DNA of 64,000 nt from Paenibacillus humicus NBRC 102415 (GTDB lineage Bacteria; Bacillota; Bacilli; Paenibacillales; Paenibacillaceae): assembly GCF_004000905.1 (NCBI RefSeq), contig NZ_BIMD01000012.1, positions 1-64,000 on the forward strand, in the 5' to 3' direction. How positions within the stretch are numbered: the first letter of the stretch is position 1; each line of letters begins with the position of its first letter. A program made the translations under genes and the position numbers. Positions 16,046 through 24,349 of the stretch are shown here, piece after piece. Below the pieces are notes generated by a model, which worked only from the letters and a program-made list of their open reading frames with translations, ran no database searches and was not told the DNA's origin.

Positions 16046-18937
16046 TTACGCGTCCCCTTCCCTTCGCCATTCTTCCGGCAGCAGCCGCTGATAGCGGGGC
16101 TGCATATAGCGGTCGTCCACGAGCAGCAGGACGCCGGTGTCGCTCTCGGAGCGGATGAGGCGCCCGCCGGCCTGCAGAACCTTGCTGATGCCGGGATAGA
16201 CATAAGCGTAATCGAAGCCGCTCCTTCCTTGCTTCTTCTCGTAAGCGGCAAGCAGGTCGCGTTCGGGACCGAGCTGGGGAAGCCCGACGCCGATGACCGC
16301 GACTCCTTCCAGCCGTTCGCCGGCGAGATCCACGCCCTCGGAGAAGATGCCGCCCATGACGGCCATGCCGAGCAGGGCATCGCCCCCGGGCTCCGGAGGC
16401 TGGTAAGCGGCGAGAAAGCGGTCCCTCGCCTCCTCGTCCATGTCGGGCCTCTGAAGGCGCAGCCGCAAACCGCGCTCCTTGCCCCCGCTTCCCGCCCGCG
16501 CAGGGAACAGCGCTTCTTCCGCAGGCTCTCGGGCATCGGCAGCCTCGCCTTCCGCATGCAGGACCGACCCTTTGTCCCCGCTTGCTTCCTCTTGCCCGCT
16601 CGGATTCTTGCCCCCACTCGCTTCCTCTTGCTCGCCCGAACCTTCCGCCGGGTTGGTTCCGGAAGCCTTCACGGAATCGGCGCCAGCTTCACCCGCTTCC
16701 GCACCATCCGGCAGCGCGGCGGCGCTGCCGGGATTCAATTCCAGCAGAAGCTGTTCGTATAAGGCGTTCATATAAGCATAGGAGGGAAAGAAGGCGAGCC
16801 AGTTGCCGCCCTTCTCCCGCACCGCTTCAAGCAGCAGGCGGGCCAGCGGCTTAAGCGTGGCGCCGCGGTCGGCATAACGCGTGGACAGCGGCACGAGGCG
16901 GACCTCAAGCTGCTCCCGTCCGAACGGGGACGGCAGCGTCAAGGAGCGATCCTCCTCCATGGCGCCTAGCTGATCCATATAGAAGGGCAGCGGCGACAGA
17001 GTCGCGGAGAAGAACACGCGTCCTCCGTAGGCCTTGCCCGTCTGCTGCAGCAGACGGGATGGATCGAGGCACATGATTCTCGCCTTCACGCCGCCCCTTG
17101 CCAGCTCGGCCATCGCAACGAACCGCTCGTCCATCCACTCCCCGGCAGCTGCGAACGCCTTGGCTGCCCAGTAGGCTTCAAGCAGCAGCGCCGCGGTCTC
17201 CGCTCCGCCCTCATCCCCGCCTGCCGCCAGATGCGGCTCCGCCTGCGCGATGAACGCATGGACCGACTCCAGCAGCTGCTGCGGAGGAGCTTCCGACACA
17301 TACGCGCCGGGACCTGCCGGACGCAGCCCGCCCTCTCCCGCTGCAGCTCCAGCCTCCGCTTCCTTGCGCAGAGCGATGAACGCCGCGTTGACGCCCTTGG
17401 CAGCGGCGGACAGCCCGGCGGACAAACCCTTGTAGGCGCGCTGCAGCGCCAGGAAAGGCGCCTTGTCCAGCTCCGCGCTGTACATGGAGCGGGCGCGGTC
17501 GGGCAGATTATGGGCCTCGTCGACGAGCAGCGCGGTCCCCTTGGCCTGCTCGGCCAAAAACCGCTTCAGCGAAACCTTGGGATCATAGATGTAGTTGTAG
17601 TCGCAGATGACGGCATCGGAGGCATAGGCCGCCTCAAGGGAAAATTCGAACGGGCACACCCGGTGCTTGAGCGCGTACCGCTCGATGACCTCGCGCGTCA
17701 TCAGCGTCTCATGCTCCATCAGATCCAGCACCGCGCCGTTGATCCGGTCGTAGTATCCGTCCGCGAACGGGCAGTCCTCCTTGCGGCAGCTGACGGTGTC
17801 CTGCAGGCAGATCTTCTCCTTTGCCGTCAGCGTGACGGCATGGAGCTTCAACCCCTGCTCTTCCATGCGGCGGACCGCATCCTCGGCGGCAGTCCGCGTC
17901 GTCGTGCGCGCCGTCAAATAGAACAGCCGTGAAGCCGCGCCCGTTCCGAGGGCGCGCACAGCGGGCCAGAGCACCGACATCGTCTTGCCGATGCCGGTAG
18001 GGGCTTTGGCGAAAAGCCCTCCCTTATCCTCCAGCGTCTTGTAGACGGCGGCGGACAGCTTGCGCTGGCCGGGACGGAAGCCCTGGAACGGGAACTCCAG
18101 CCGCTCCAGGCTGGCATTCCGCTCCAGACGATGCCGGCGCAGCATCCGGGCGAAGGGAGCGTACTGCTCCAGCATCCAGAACATTCCCTCCCGCAGCTCG
18201 TTCAGCCCGAAGCTCCGCCGGATCCGGAATACCGCTCCCGAGTCGGCCTGCACATAGGTGAGCTGAACATCCATCCGTTCCAGGCCTTGCTGCATGGCAT
18301 AGATATAAGCGTAGCCCCGGGCTTGCATCCAGTGGACCCGGTGGCCTTCCCCTCCCAGATCCTCCAGCCTCCCGGAAGTAGACTTGATCTCGTCGATGAC
18401 GGGACCGCCTTCTGCGGCGAGCAAGCCGTCGCAGCGCCCCTCCACGGTCCATTCCACGCCGCCCAGGGCCAGCTCCATGCGAAGAAACACCTCGCGCTCG
18501 CTGCCTTCTCCATATTCGGCCTGCACCGCTTTGTGGATCCGCGTCCCTTCCGTCAAGGAGGTCAGGCTGCGGAAGCCAGTCTCGATGCTGCCGCTGCGGC
18601 ATGCATATTCGGCCAGCGCCCTTACCGCGATTCGAACCGCCGGCGCGGTTTCTGCAGCTTCCGGTTGTCTCAACGCTTCCGGCGCTTCCGATATATCCGT
18701 CGCTGCCGGCGTGCTCATCGCTTCCGGCGCTTCGGCTGCTTCAAGTCTCCCCAAAGCTTCCGGCTTGTCCATCTCTTCCGCCGCTACAACCGCTTCCGGT
18801 TTCACCGGCGCTTCCGGCGCTTCTGCCGCATCTGCAGCTTCCGATCCTGCCGGCGCTGCCGCAGCCTGCTTCGGTCCGCTCCCATCCGTTCGGCGGGCTT
18901 GCTCCGTTCCGCTTTCCTCCGCTCCAAGCCGTTCCAT
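16046..18937 (-). CDS. PD-(D/E)XK nuclease fused to XPD/DinG-type Fe-S helicase
   Basis: A 963-residue two-domain protein. An N-terminal disordered region of about 100 residues is dominated by Ala, Glu and Pro in irregular PEA/EAPEA repeats. A nuclease-like domain follows, with EGRCDGLL, the core VIDEIKSTSG and HWMQARGYAYIYA as the PD-(D/E)XK and QxxxY motifs. The XPD-like superfamily 2 helicase comes next: Walker A KAPTGIGKTMS, four cysteines (ICLQDTVSC, DCPF, CPFEF) placed for a 4Fe-4S cluster, and DEAHNLPDRAR. Motifs V/VI are FSEGVDLAGERLEGV and QAGGRLIRSESD. A low-complexity insert with a repeated QEEASG unit interrupts helicase domain 2. The start at 18937 has AAAGGGG upstream; in-frame ATG 18985 is possible. 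It probably acts in DNA repair. Confidence 0.85.
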   Translation of the reverse strand: MERLGAEESGTEQARRTDGSGPKQAAAAPAGSEAADAAEAPEAPVKPEAVVAAEEMDKPEALGRLEAAEAPEAMSTPAATDISEAPEALRQPEAAETAPAVRIAVRALAEYACRSGSIETGFRSLTSLTEGTRIHKAVQAEYGEGSEREVFLRMELALGGVEWTVEGRCDGLLAAEGGPVIDEIKSTSGRLEDLGGEGHRVHWMQARGYAYIYAMQQGLERMDVQLTYVQADSGAVFRIRRSFGLNELREGMFWMLEQYAPFARMLRRHRLERNASLERLEFPFQGFRPGQRKLSAAVYKTLEDKGGLFAKAPTGIGKTMSVLWPAVRALGTGAASRLFYLTARTTTRTAAEDAVRRMEEQGLKLHAVTLTAKEKICLQDTVSCRKEDCPFADGYYDRINGAVLDLMEHETLMTREVIERYALKHRVCPFEFSLEAAYASDAVICDYNYIYDPKVSLKRFLAEQAKGTALLVDEAHNLPDRARSMYSAELDKAPFLALQRAYKGLSAGLSAAAKGVNAAFIALRKEAEAGAAAGEGGLRPAGPGAYVSEAPPQQLLESVHAFIAQAEPHLAAGGDEGGAETAALLLEAYWAAKAFAAAGEWMDERFVAMAELARGGVKARIMCLDPSRLLQQTGKAYGGRVFFSATLSPLPFYMDQLGAMEEDRSLTLPSPFGREQLEVRLVPLSTRYADRGATLKPLARLLLEAVREKGGNWLAFFPSYAYMNALYEQLLLELNPGSAAALPDGAEAGEAGADSVKASGTNPAEGSGEQEEASGGKNPSGQEEASGDKGSVLHAEGEAADAREPAEEALFPARAGSGGKERGLRLRLQRPDMDEEARDRFLAAYQPPEPGGDALLGMAVMGGIFSEGVDLAGERLEGVAVIGVGLPQLGPERDLLAAYEKKQGRSGFDYAYVYPGISKVLQAGGRLIRSESDTGVLLLVDDRYMQPRYQRLLPEEWRREGDA

Positions 18938-19216
18938 CCGCGCCGTCCCCTTTCCGTCTCCTTCTGCGAACACTCGTTCCTCCATTGTAGCATGGACCGG
19001 CACTTTGCACGATCCCGCCGGCCCGTCCCGAATCGACGCCCGCTCCGGACTTGCCTCCGCCGTTCAGGCGGGCTCGACCTCCCGCCGGGAACCGAAACCG
19101 GCGCGTCGCCATGCGCCGTGCCGGGTAAGAGGGGACATGCTTGCTTTCTTCTTTTCCTTCCAGAACCTGCGAAAACAACCCAACGGAAACAAAAAGAGTT
19201 CAAGGAGGTTTTATCC

Positions 19217-20056
19217 ATGGGAACCTATATCGAAGTTGAGCCGAACGTCCGCCTGTACGTCGAGGATCTCGGCCAAGGACATCCGGTCGTGTTCCTGCAC
19301 GGCTGGCCGGCCAGCCAGCGCATGTTCGAAACCCAATCCGTGCTTCTGCCGAAAAACGGATACCGCTACATCGGCATCGACTTCCGCGGCTTCGGCAAAT
19401 CCGACTCTCCATGGGAAAGCTATGATTATGACCGCATGGCGGACGACGTGAAGGCCGTCGTGGACAAGCTCGGCCTCTCGTCCTTCACCCTGCTTGGATT
19501 CTCCATGGGCGGAGCTATTGCCGTACGGTACATGAGCCGCCACCGGCAGCACGGCGTAGAGCGCCTCGTTCTGGCTGGCGCCGCCGCGCCGCGCTTCACG
19601 CAATCCGAGAGTTTCCCTTATGGGACGCCGCCGGAGAAGGTCGACGAGATGATCGACGACACTTACCGGGACCGCCCGGCGATGATCAGCGACTTCGGCG
19701 CCAAGTTCACGCTCAAGAAGCCTTCGCCTTCATTCGAGGCCTATATGTCGATGCTTTGCCTGGAGGCGACCGCGCATGGCACGATCCGGGCGATGGAATC
19801 GCTCCGCGACGAAGACCTGCGGCATGATCTCTCGAACATCAGCGTGCCGACATCGATCTTCCAGGGAGTCAAGGACGAGATCTGCCCGTTCGAGCTGGCC
19901 GAGGAGACCAAGGCGCGCATCCACGGCTCCACCATGATCCGCTTCGAGGAAAGCGGCCATGCGATGCTCTATGATGAGCCGGCCCTGTTCAACGAGTCTT
20001 TGCTGGATCTGCTGAGAGCCGGCAGCGGCGCGGCAGCGGCGGGACGCGTACTCTAG
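19217..20056 (+). CDS. Alpha/beta hydrolase (haloperoxidase/esterase-like)
   Basis: A 279-residue single-domain alpha/beta hydrolase. The oxyanion motif is VVFLHGWPASQRMFE (about 24-38). The nucleophile elbow is LLGFSMGGAIAVRY, with the catalytic Ser in GFSMG (about 95). The acid is probably the Asp of GVKDEICPF and the base the His of EESGHAMLYDEP. This arrangement matches non-haem chloroperoxidase-like and esterase-like proteins; the substrate is unknown. The start at 19217 follows AAGGAGG. It is transcribed away from the helicase gene and ends in a terminator at 20129. Confidence 0.85.
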   Translation: MGTYIEVEPNVRLYVEDLGQGHPVVFLHGWPASQRMFETQSVLLPKNGYRYIGIDFRGFGKSDSPWESYDYDRMADDVKAVVDKLGLSSFTLLGFSMGGAIAVRYMSRHRQHGVERLVLAGAAAPRFTQSESFPYGTPPEKVDEMIDDTYRDRPAMISDFGAKFTLKKPSPSFEAYMSMLCLEATAHGTIRAMESLRDEDLRHDLSNISVPTSIFQGVKDEICPFELAEETKARIHGSTMIRFEESGHAMLYDEPALFNESLLDLLRAGSGAAAAGRVL

Positions 20057-20128
20057 CCTTGGCGCTCCGCCCCTTTTCCTTCCCGGCTGTCGGAGAGGAA
20101 GCGCGAATTCCATGCGCCTGCGGAGATG

Positions 20129-20153
20129 AAAAGCCCCTTTCCGGGGCTTTTTC
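20129..20153 (+). terminator. Intrinsic terminator after the hydrolase
   Basis: AAAGCCCC/GGGGCTTT stem with a TTCC loop and a following T run. Confidence 0.85.
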
Positions 20154-20253
20154 CCTTCCTTCTCCATAAATATTGCGGCTTATCGTCACATTCGCTGTTC
20201 CATCGAGCCTGCGGCTGTGCTACGCTGAGGAAACTAGATTCCACTGGAACGGG

Positions 20254-21849
20254 ATGTATGACGTGACAGCCTTTACCTCTACCTATATCGTTCTGACGGC
20301 TCTGGCCGGCGTCCTGAACGTTTTTGTCGCCCTCTATGCCCTGATGAGCAGGGCTTTGTTCTCGGGCAAGCTCGTCTTCATCCTGATGGCGCTGGCCAAT
20401 TCCTTCTATACGTTCGGAGCCGCATTGGAGAAGACGTCCGAGACTCTTGACGGCATGATGCTCTGGACGACCGTCCAGTATGCCGGGATGCCTTTCTCCG
20501 CGGTGCTCACCTTGCTGCTCGCGCTCCACTTTCTCGGCAAGGCCGACCTGATTCCCGCTTGGGGACGCTGGCTTCTGTTCGTCATCCCCTCCATTACCTT
20601 TCTCCTTGTTCTGACCAACAGCCATCATCATCTTTTCTACCAGGACATCTACTTCCATAGGGGTCCGTCCACGCCGACGATGGATTTCACGATGGGCGAA
20701 TGGTACGTGGTCCATGGCTGCTACACCTTCGGCACCCTTTTCGCGGCTCTCTGCCTCATGTTCCAGGCGCTGCTCCGTCCCGGGAACAAAGCTTACCGCC
20801 GCCAGCTGATCGCTTTGTTCGCGGGAATCCTGCTTCCGATTACAGCCTCGCTCCTCTACTTGCTGGGCTTCAGTCCGAACGGAGTCGATCCCGTGCCGGT
20901 CGTGCTCTGCTTCACGAGCCTTCTGTTCGTCTATGCCTTCCTGTCCACGGACAAAATGGCCCTGCTTCCCGTCGCGCGGGAAAACGTCATGGAGAGCATG
21001 GGAGAAGGCGTGCTCGTGCTGGACGCTTCCTGGCGCCTGCTCGACAGCAACCGTTCCGCCCGCGTTCTGCTGCCCGCGCTGGCGCGCTCCGCCCTGGGGC
21101 AGAGCCTGGGCAGCCTCGAGCTTCCGGACGGAGCCGCCGCCGCCTTCCGCAGCGCCTGGGAGCAGCCGGGCAAGCCTTATTCGTTCGCTAGCCCTCCGCT
21201 GCCGGGCGAAGAGCCTCGCTGGTGCGAGGTCTACGCCGCTCCCATCTCGAGAGGCGGGGGACAAGCCGGCGGCTGCCTGCTTGTGCTGAGCGACATTACG
21301 GAGAGGCGAAGCCTGCAGGAGGAGCTCAAGCGGCTGGCCTCCCGCGACCCGCTGACGGGAATTCTCAACCGCGGCGCCTTCATGCGCGAAGCGGAGGAAG
21401 CGCTTGGCCGCTGCTTCGGCGACGGACTTCCCGTCTCGATGATTCTGTTCGACATCGACCACTTCAAAGGCATCAACGACACGCTCGGCCATGAAGCCGG
21501 CGATTCCGCCTTGCTGCACGCCGTCTCCGTATGCAGCTCTCTGCTCGGCCCAGACGTCCTGTTCGCGCGCTACGGCGGCGAAGAATTCGTGCTGCTGCTG
21601 CCCGGCATCGACAGCTTCACGGCCGAAAAGCTGGCTGAATCCATCCGCATGGCGCTGGAGAGCACTCCTGCCCTCGACCCGGACGGACGTCCGCTCGGCA
21701 TCCGGGCAAGCTTCGGCGTCGCCGGCTTCGGCAGGGCGGCGCTGCCCGTGCAGGATGGCTACCGGGCGTTGTTCCGCTCCGCCGACCAAGCTCTTTATGC
21801 AGCCAAAGAGCAAGGAAGGAACCGCGTCATCTCCGCTCCGTCTTCATGA
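20254..21849 (+). CDS. Membrane GGDEF diguanylate cyclase with 7TM sensor and PAS
   Basis: A 531-residue protein. Seven hydrophobic helices occupy about residues 1-235, resembling the 7TMR histidine-kinase N-terminal sensor domain. A PAS-like domain (VMESMGEGVLVLD, then DSNRSARVLLP) follows, ending in LVLSDITERRSLQEEL. The GGDEF domain starts RDPLTGILNRGAF and carries the active-site motif RYGGEEF near residue 440. Substrate contacts ILFDIDHFKGINDTLGHEAGD are present. The RxxD inhibitory site is not at its usual place, so product feedback may be absent. The start at 20254 begins just before the first helix, but its ribosome site is weak (GGAACGGG). It would make cyclic di-GMP at the membrane. 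Confidence 0.85.
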   Translation: MYDVTAFTSTYIVLTALAGVLNVFVALYALMSRALFSGKLVFILMALANSFYTFGAALEKTSETLDGMMLWTTVQYAGMPFSAVLTLLLALHFLGKADLIPAWGRWLLFVIPSITFLLVLTNSHHHLFYQDIYFHRGPSTPTMDFTMGEWYVVHGCYTFGTLFAALCLMFQALLRPGNKAYRRQLIALFAGILLPITASLLYLLGFSPNGVDPVPVVLCFTSLLFVYAFLSTDKMALLPVARENVMESMGEGVLVLDASWRLLDSNRSARVLLPALARSALGQSLGSLELPDGAAAAFRSAWEQPGKPYSFASPPLPGEEPRWCEVYAAPISRGGGQAGGCLLVLSDITERRSLQEELKRLASRDPLTGILNRGAFMREAEEALGRCFGDGLPVSMILFDIDHFKGINDTLGHEAGDSALLHAVSVCSSLLGPDVLFARYGGEEFVLLLPGIDSFTAEKLAESIRMALESTPALDPDGRPLGIRASFGVAGFGRAALPVQDGYRALFRSADQALYAAKEQGRNRVISAPSS

Positions 21850-21931
21850 AGCCCCCTGTCCCGAAGCCGAATCTCCTTTCGGGCTGCGGCCGGCATGACG
21901 CTCCTCCAATCTTGCCTTTCGGAGGGAAGGG

Positions 21932-21959
21932 TTGCGCTCTCTTTATAACCGAGTATAAT
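21932..21959 (+). promoter_or_regulatory. Sigma-A promoter of the coiled-coil protein gene
   Basis: TTGCGC (21932-21937), 16-bp spacer, TATAAT (21954-21959). It lies 40 nt upstream of the ATG at 21999. Confidence 0.65.
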
Positions 21960-21998
21960 AGTCGGTATAAATGGGTTTGGAGAACAGGAGAGAAGCCG

Positions 21999-22367
21999 AT
22001 GACGAATGCGCAAAAGTATGCTCAGTGGATGGATGACCAGCTGGATCTGTACAATTACGCGGTGCGGATCGGCGACGATCCATGGCGGCGCGAGCTGCTG
22101 CAGCAGCTGCAGGACAAAGAAAGCTTCCAGGAGCAGCTGCTCCGGGATGAGGCCCGTTCGAAGCTCTGGAGCGAATTCGAGGAAATCAACCGCAGGCTGG
22201 AAGGCCTGTACGGCCGCCTGAAGGAAGCGGAGAACGACGAGATTCGCGCCCGGCTGTGGGAAGCGGCCTGGAAGCTCCGCAAGGAACGCTCGCGTCTGGC
22301 CGCCCGCCTCCGCCAGAGCGCAGAGGAAGTTAGCCGGCAGCCAGGCCGGAGCAGCCTGAAAGGGTAG
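21999..22367 (+). CDS. Hypothetical coiled-coil protein
   Basis: A 122-residue soluble protein starting MTNAQKYAQWMDDQLDLYNYA, behind AGGAGAGAAGCCG. Almost the whole chain is predicted helical and charged, rich in Glu, Arg, Leu and Gln, with heptad-like runs (RRLEGLYGRLKEAENDEI, then LRKERSRLAARLRQ). No known domain was recognised. It has its own promoter and terminator and is not part of an operon. Function is unknown. Confidence 0.75.
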   Translation: MTNAQKYAQWMDDQLDLYNYAVRIGDDPWRRELLQQLQDKESFQEQLLRDEARSKLWSEFEEINRRLEGLYGRLKEAENDEIRARLWEAAWKLRKERSRLAARLRQSAEEVSRQPGRSSLKG

Positions 22368-22375
22368 GAGATAAA

Positions 22376-22413
22376 AAAAGGGTATCCAGCCGCAGCCGGC
22401 CGGATACCCTTTT
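22376..22413. terminator. Bidirectional terminator between convergent genes
   Basis: Stem GGGTATCC/GGATACCC flanked by an A run on the left and TTTT on the right. It serves the plus-strand coiled-coil gene and the minus-strand small acidic gene. Confidence 0.8.
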
Positions 22414-22422
22414 GCATTTGTT

Positions 22423-22590
22423 TTAGGCGTTCAGCCCGGATTGGCCGCTTGCCTTGCCGCCTTCCGGCTCGGGATCGTCCTGCTGCTCGACCTTCTCGCT
22501 CGGCACTTCGGCGCCTCCCTTGCCGACTTCGGCCTCCTCGCTCTCGACTTCCTCGCGCACCGACTTGTCCTTCTCTGCGAATGATTCCAT
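22423..22590 (-). CDS. Small acidic hypothetical protein, 55 residues
   Basis: The chain starts MESFAEKDKSVREEVESEE and stays Glu/Asp/Gly/Ser-rich to the end (EQQDDPEPEGGKASGQSGLNA), with almost no hydrophobic core, so it is probably disordered. The start at 22590 is chosen for AAAGGGATGAGGAC just upstream. An in-frame ATG at 22611 is possible. A TACTAT about 30 nt upstream may be its -10 box. No family recognised. Confidence 0.55.
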   Translation of the reverse strand: MESFAEKDKSVREEVESEEAEVGKGGAEVPSEKVEQQDDPEPEGGKASGQSGLNA

Positions 22591-22804
22591 GTCCTCATCC
22601 CTTTCCCGCATAGTAAGCCTCATGTTCTTCCTTCAACGGTTTCCCGGATTTAGAAACGCCTTCCCTGTCTCGCTGTTCAAAGAGCGTTCCCGAACGATGG
22701 CAAGCCCATACCGGAATCATCGGCGCAAGAGGACTTCACGGCTGCACGGGGCGGCGACATCGCTCGCCGCGAGCCTGGACACGGGGCGGAGGAGCCGCCG
22801 GCCA

Positions 22805-22836
22805 TAAAAAAGCCGGCCCGGAAAATCCGGCCGGCT
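22805..22836 (-). terminator. Terminator of the secreted hypothetical gene
   Basis: AGCCGGCC/GGCCGGCT stem followed on the minus strand by TTTTTT, just after the stop at 22846. Confidence 0.85.
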
Positions 22837-22845
22837 GTCGAGCAC

Positions 22846-23808
22846 TCAGTTGTACTGCATCGGAATTTGCTTGCTTCTCCAGAGACTCAGCTCATCGGTC
22901 AGCTTGCCGCCATTGCGGTCGGAGACTTTGAGGAAGTTGGACAGCTTGAGCAGCAGCGGGCTCTTGGAGACATCTCCGTCCGCCACGGCTTTCTTGTAGG
23001 CTTCAACCGCCTTGGCATCGATGACTTTGCTCTCGTAATCAAACAAAGGCGTGTTGTTGCTGCCATAAAAGACGTTCCACTTGGTCAGGCGGTACATGGA
23101 TTCCACCTTGGCCTTGCGGTTCGAGGACGGATAGCTGCGCAGGAATTTCTCCTGGGCCAGGTTGCGCTGCAGCAGCTCTCCCCAGCCGATAATGATCGCC
23201 GCATCTCTAAGCGTCGGCTTCGACGTCTCGAGGGACATCATCGCGATATATGCGGCGATATCGGCCCCGACATGGGATTTGTAGGCTTCATAGGACACAT
23301 AATCGATTTCGGGGAAGTACATTCCTTCCGCCGTGGAGATGCGGTAGCCTTGGCTGCGGGCTTCGCCGAGCAGCTTCTTCGTCTTCTCGTCGGCCGCGTT
23401 TTTGATCAGCGAATCGATCGAGCCGCTGCTTCCCTTGCGCCAAGCCGCGTCGATCGACTTCTGCACGGAGCTCGCGGCGATGCGGTCCTGCAGCGATTCC
23501 AGCCCGGCAGTCTGCGCATTCTCCAGACGCAGCACCATCATGGAGGCCGTCCATTTGTCGGCTTCGCCAATATGCTTGTTCAAATAGGCAACGGCCTGGC
23601 CCAGCGTTTTGGAGCTGGATGCCAGCCTGATATATTCGTTGTACATCTTCTTGATCGCTGCCGCATTTCCGGGAACGGCGGTTATGGCCGCTTCGCCTGC
23701 TGCGGGTGCCGGCTGGCCTTCGAGGGCAAATACAGCGCCGCCTCCGGAGAGAGCCATCGTCAAAGCCAAAAGAGAGCCTGCGGTTCGTTTCCAAGTCTTG
23801 TTCATCAT
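22846..23808 (-). CDS. Secreted hypothetical protein with signal peptide
   Basis: A 320-residue protein with a typical Sec signal peptide: MNKTWKR, a hydrophobic core of about 20 residues, then an AxA-like site near GGAVFALEG. No lipobox is seen. The mature chain is mostly helical, without recognised catalytic motifs. Segments such as KKMYNEYIRLASSSKTLGQA and GEADKWTASMMVLRLENAQ suggest a helical repeat fold. The start at 23808 follows GGGAGGAACAAC. It is monocistronic with a strong terminator. An exported or cell-surface role is likely; the activity is unknown. Confidence 0.8.
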   Translation of the reverse strand: MMNKTWKRTAGSLLALTMALSGGGAVFALEGQPAPAAGEAAITAVPGNAAAIKKMYNEYIRLASSSKTLGQAVAYLNKHIGEADKWTASMMVLRLENAQTAGLESLQDRIAASSVQKSIDAAWRKGSSGSIDSLIKNAADEKTKKLLGEARSQGYRISTAEGMYFPEIDYVSYEAYKSHVGADIAAYIAMMSLETSKPTLRDAAIIIGWGELLQRNLAQEKFLRSYPSSNRKAKVESMYRLTKWNVFYGSNNTPLFDYESKVIDAKAVEAYKKAVADGDVSKSPLLLKLSNFLKVSDRNGGKLTDELSLWRSKQIPMQYN

Positions 23809-23999
23809 GTTGTTCCTCCCTGATCATTCCGCTTTTGCTTCAGGTGCGCACCCTGCTTACCCTTTCAGACGGTATATACACGGGAAGGTTGCAAGAGAAT
23901 CAAAGTCCGCTCCGCATTCATGCGAGTCATGCCGGTTCAGCGGCCCGCATACCCTATTAGGGACAGGTATCCAGCAGCATCGAGACGGAGGTGAATGCA

Positions 24000-24170
24000 A
24001 TGGCATGCGAAGTAACATGCGAGGTCAGCAGCTGCAAGAACTGGTCTCTCAACAACGTCTGCGCGGCGGCAGCGATCACAGTGGCGCTGTCCGGCGAGCG
24101 GACGGACCGCAAGGCCGAGGAAGCGGGCTGCCGCACGTTCGAGCCCAGACAGCAGGAAGCTACCGCCTGA
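24000..24170 (+). CDS. DUF1540 small cysteine-rich protein
   Basis: A 56-residue protein starting MACEVTCEVSSCKNWSLNNV. The cysteine pattern C-x5-C-x2-W...N-x-C-x-A with a later C-x-TF (AGCRTFEPR) is that of the DUF1540 family, small Firmicute proteins thought to bind metal through the cysteines and often linked to sporulation. The ribosome site GGAGGTG is 7 nt upstream of the ATG. It is short enough to be missed by length-filtered gene callers. It ends upstream of a perfect palindromic terminator at 24286. Confidence 0.8.
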   Translation: MACEVTCEVSSCKNWSLNNVCAAAAITVALSGERTDRKAEEAGCRTFEPRQQEATA

Positions 24171-24285
24171 TTTCCTTCTTCTCCGCTCTTCCGAAGCGGC
24201 GTGCAGGCTTCATGCGCTCAACTGCCGGCAGTTGGAACGGTGCCGGCCGAGCCGGCGGCGGTCGAAAGCCTGTCGGTCTGCCAAA

Positions 24286-24317
24286 CGACAAAAAGGCGCC
24301 TAGGCGCCTTTTTGTCG
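24286..24317. terminator. Perfect 32-nt palindromic bidirectional terminator
   Basis: Two exact 16-nt arms, CGACAAAAAGGCGCCT and its reverse complement, with no unpaired bases between them. They give an A run and a T run on either strand. It lies between the DUF1540 gene (+) and the PAS-MCP gene (-). Confidence 0.85.
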
Positions 24318-24349
24318 CGGCATTTATTTCTGCAGATCCAGACAGCCGC

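Noticed and set aside
18131-19216. A long plus-strand extension upstream of the alpha/beta hydrolase
   Set aside because: It lies antisense to the helicase gene; the true start at 19217 has AAGGAGG directly upstream.
20053-21813. A 586-codon frame antisense to the GGDEF gene
   Set aside because: The sense strand has clear 7TM and GGDEF motifs; the antisense product is Gln/Arg/Glu-rich without domains.
22698-22808. Short plus-strand ATG frame before the secreted-protein terminator
   Set aside because: No ribosome site and it runs into the terminator stem of the opposite gene.
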